A stretch of DNA of 6,073 bases, from the NCBI GenBank assembly GCA_002400405.1, contig DHFM01000071.1:1-6073 (forward strand), written 5' to 3'. Each line of letters opens with the position of its first letter. Position 1 is the first letter of the stretch. The notes under the pieces are model-generated. The model saw only the letters and a program-made list of their open reading frames with translations. It was not told the DNA's origin and made no database searches. Below, one piece after another: positions 6,009-6,073 of this stretch. Source of the DNA: Candidatus Moranbacteria bacterium UBA4824. Its GTDB lineage: Bacteria; Patescibacteriota; Minisyncoccia; Moranbacterales; UBA2206. A program made the translations under genes and the position numbers.

Positions 6009-6073
6009 ATTTCACATTTGGGAAACAAAGATAATAAACGCATTGAGAATCCGCTCCTCCATCGCCCCCGAAA

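Noticed and set aside
1..6073. CRISPR arrays, tRNA/rRNA genes, insertion sequences or attachment sites
   Set aside because: No spaced direct repeats, cloverleaf-like segment, transposase-like protein or terminal inverted repeats were seen on reading both strands.

Overview
This window is dominated by one compact block of five same-strand (+) genes (about 276-6008) for envelope lipid and glycan chemistry. Intergenic gaps are only 9-36 nt, so it is probably a single operon. Four of the five products are polytopic membrane proteins; the fifth is a small soluble HAD phosphatase. The periplasm-facing GT-C-like proteins suggest a Gram-negative bacterium. A Desulfobacterota or related lineage would fit the protein styles, but this is an impression only: no taxonomic marker gene lies in the window.

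Layout. Bases 3-131 hold the 3' end of an upstream gene whose last ~40 residues resemble the end of a LytR C-terminal (LytR_C) domain. A strong intrinsic terminator (228-265) follows. The cluster starts only ten bases later: (1) an Aur1/PAP2-type phosphotransferase or phosphatase; (2) a GT-C-like multi-pass protein with a C-terminal soluble domain; (3) a CDP-alcohol phosphatidyltransferase with the complete catalytic motif; (4) a HAD subfamily IB phosphatase resembling PgpC/YfhB; (5) a GT39-like GT-C glycosyltransferase with a ~200-residue C-terminal soluble domain. Gene 5 ends in an 11-base C tract, and the last 65 bases carry no confidently called gene.

How the genes may work together (inference). 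The CDP-alcohol phosphatidyltransferase would join a CDP-activated lipid to a polar alcohol, possibly a phosphorylated one. The HAD enzyme would remove the remaining phosphate, as in the PgsA/Pgp pair or in phosphatidylinositol-phosphate synthesis. The Aur1-like protein could then move the phospho-headgroup to another lipid acceptor, as inositol phosphorylceramide synthases do, or recycle a lipid phosphate. The two GT-C-like proteins could glycosylate the product from polyprenyl-phosphate sugars. The combination resembles known bacterial inositol-lipid loci, but no inositol-phosphate synthase is present here and the headgroup cannot be read from the sequence.

Composition. Both ends of the window are GC-richer (61 of 120 bases G/C at 1-120; 19 of 33 at 6041-6073) than the operon. 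GC is extremely low in the last gene (5 of 60 at 5101-5160). This suggests an acquired or fast-evolving accessory cassette.
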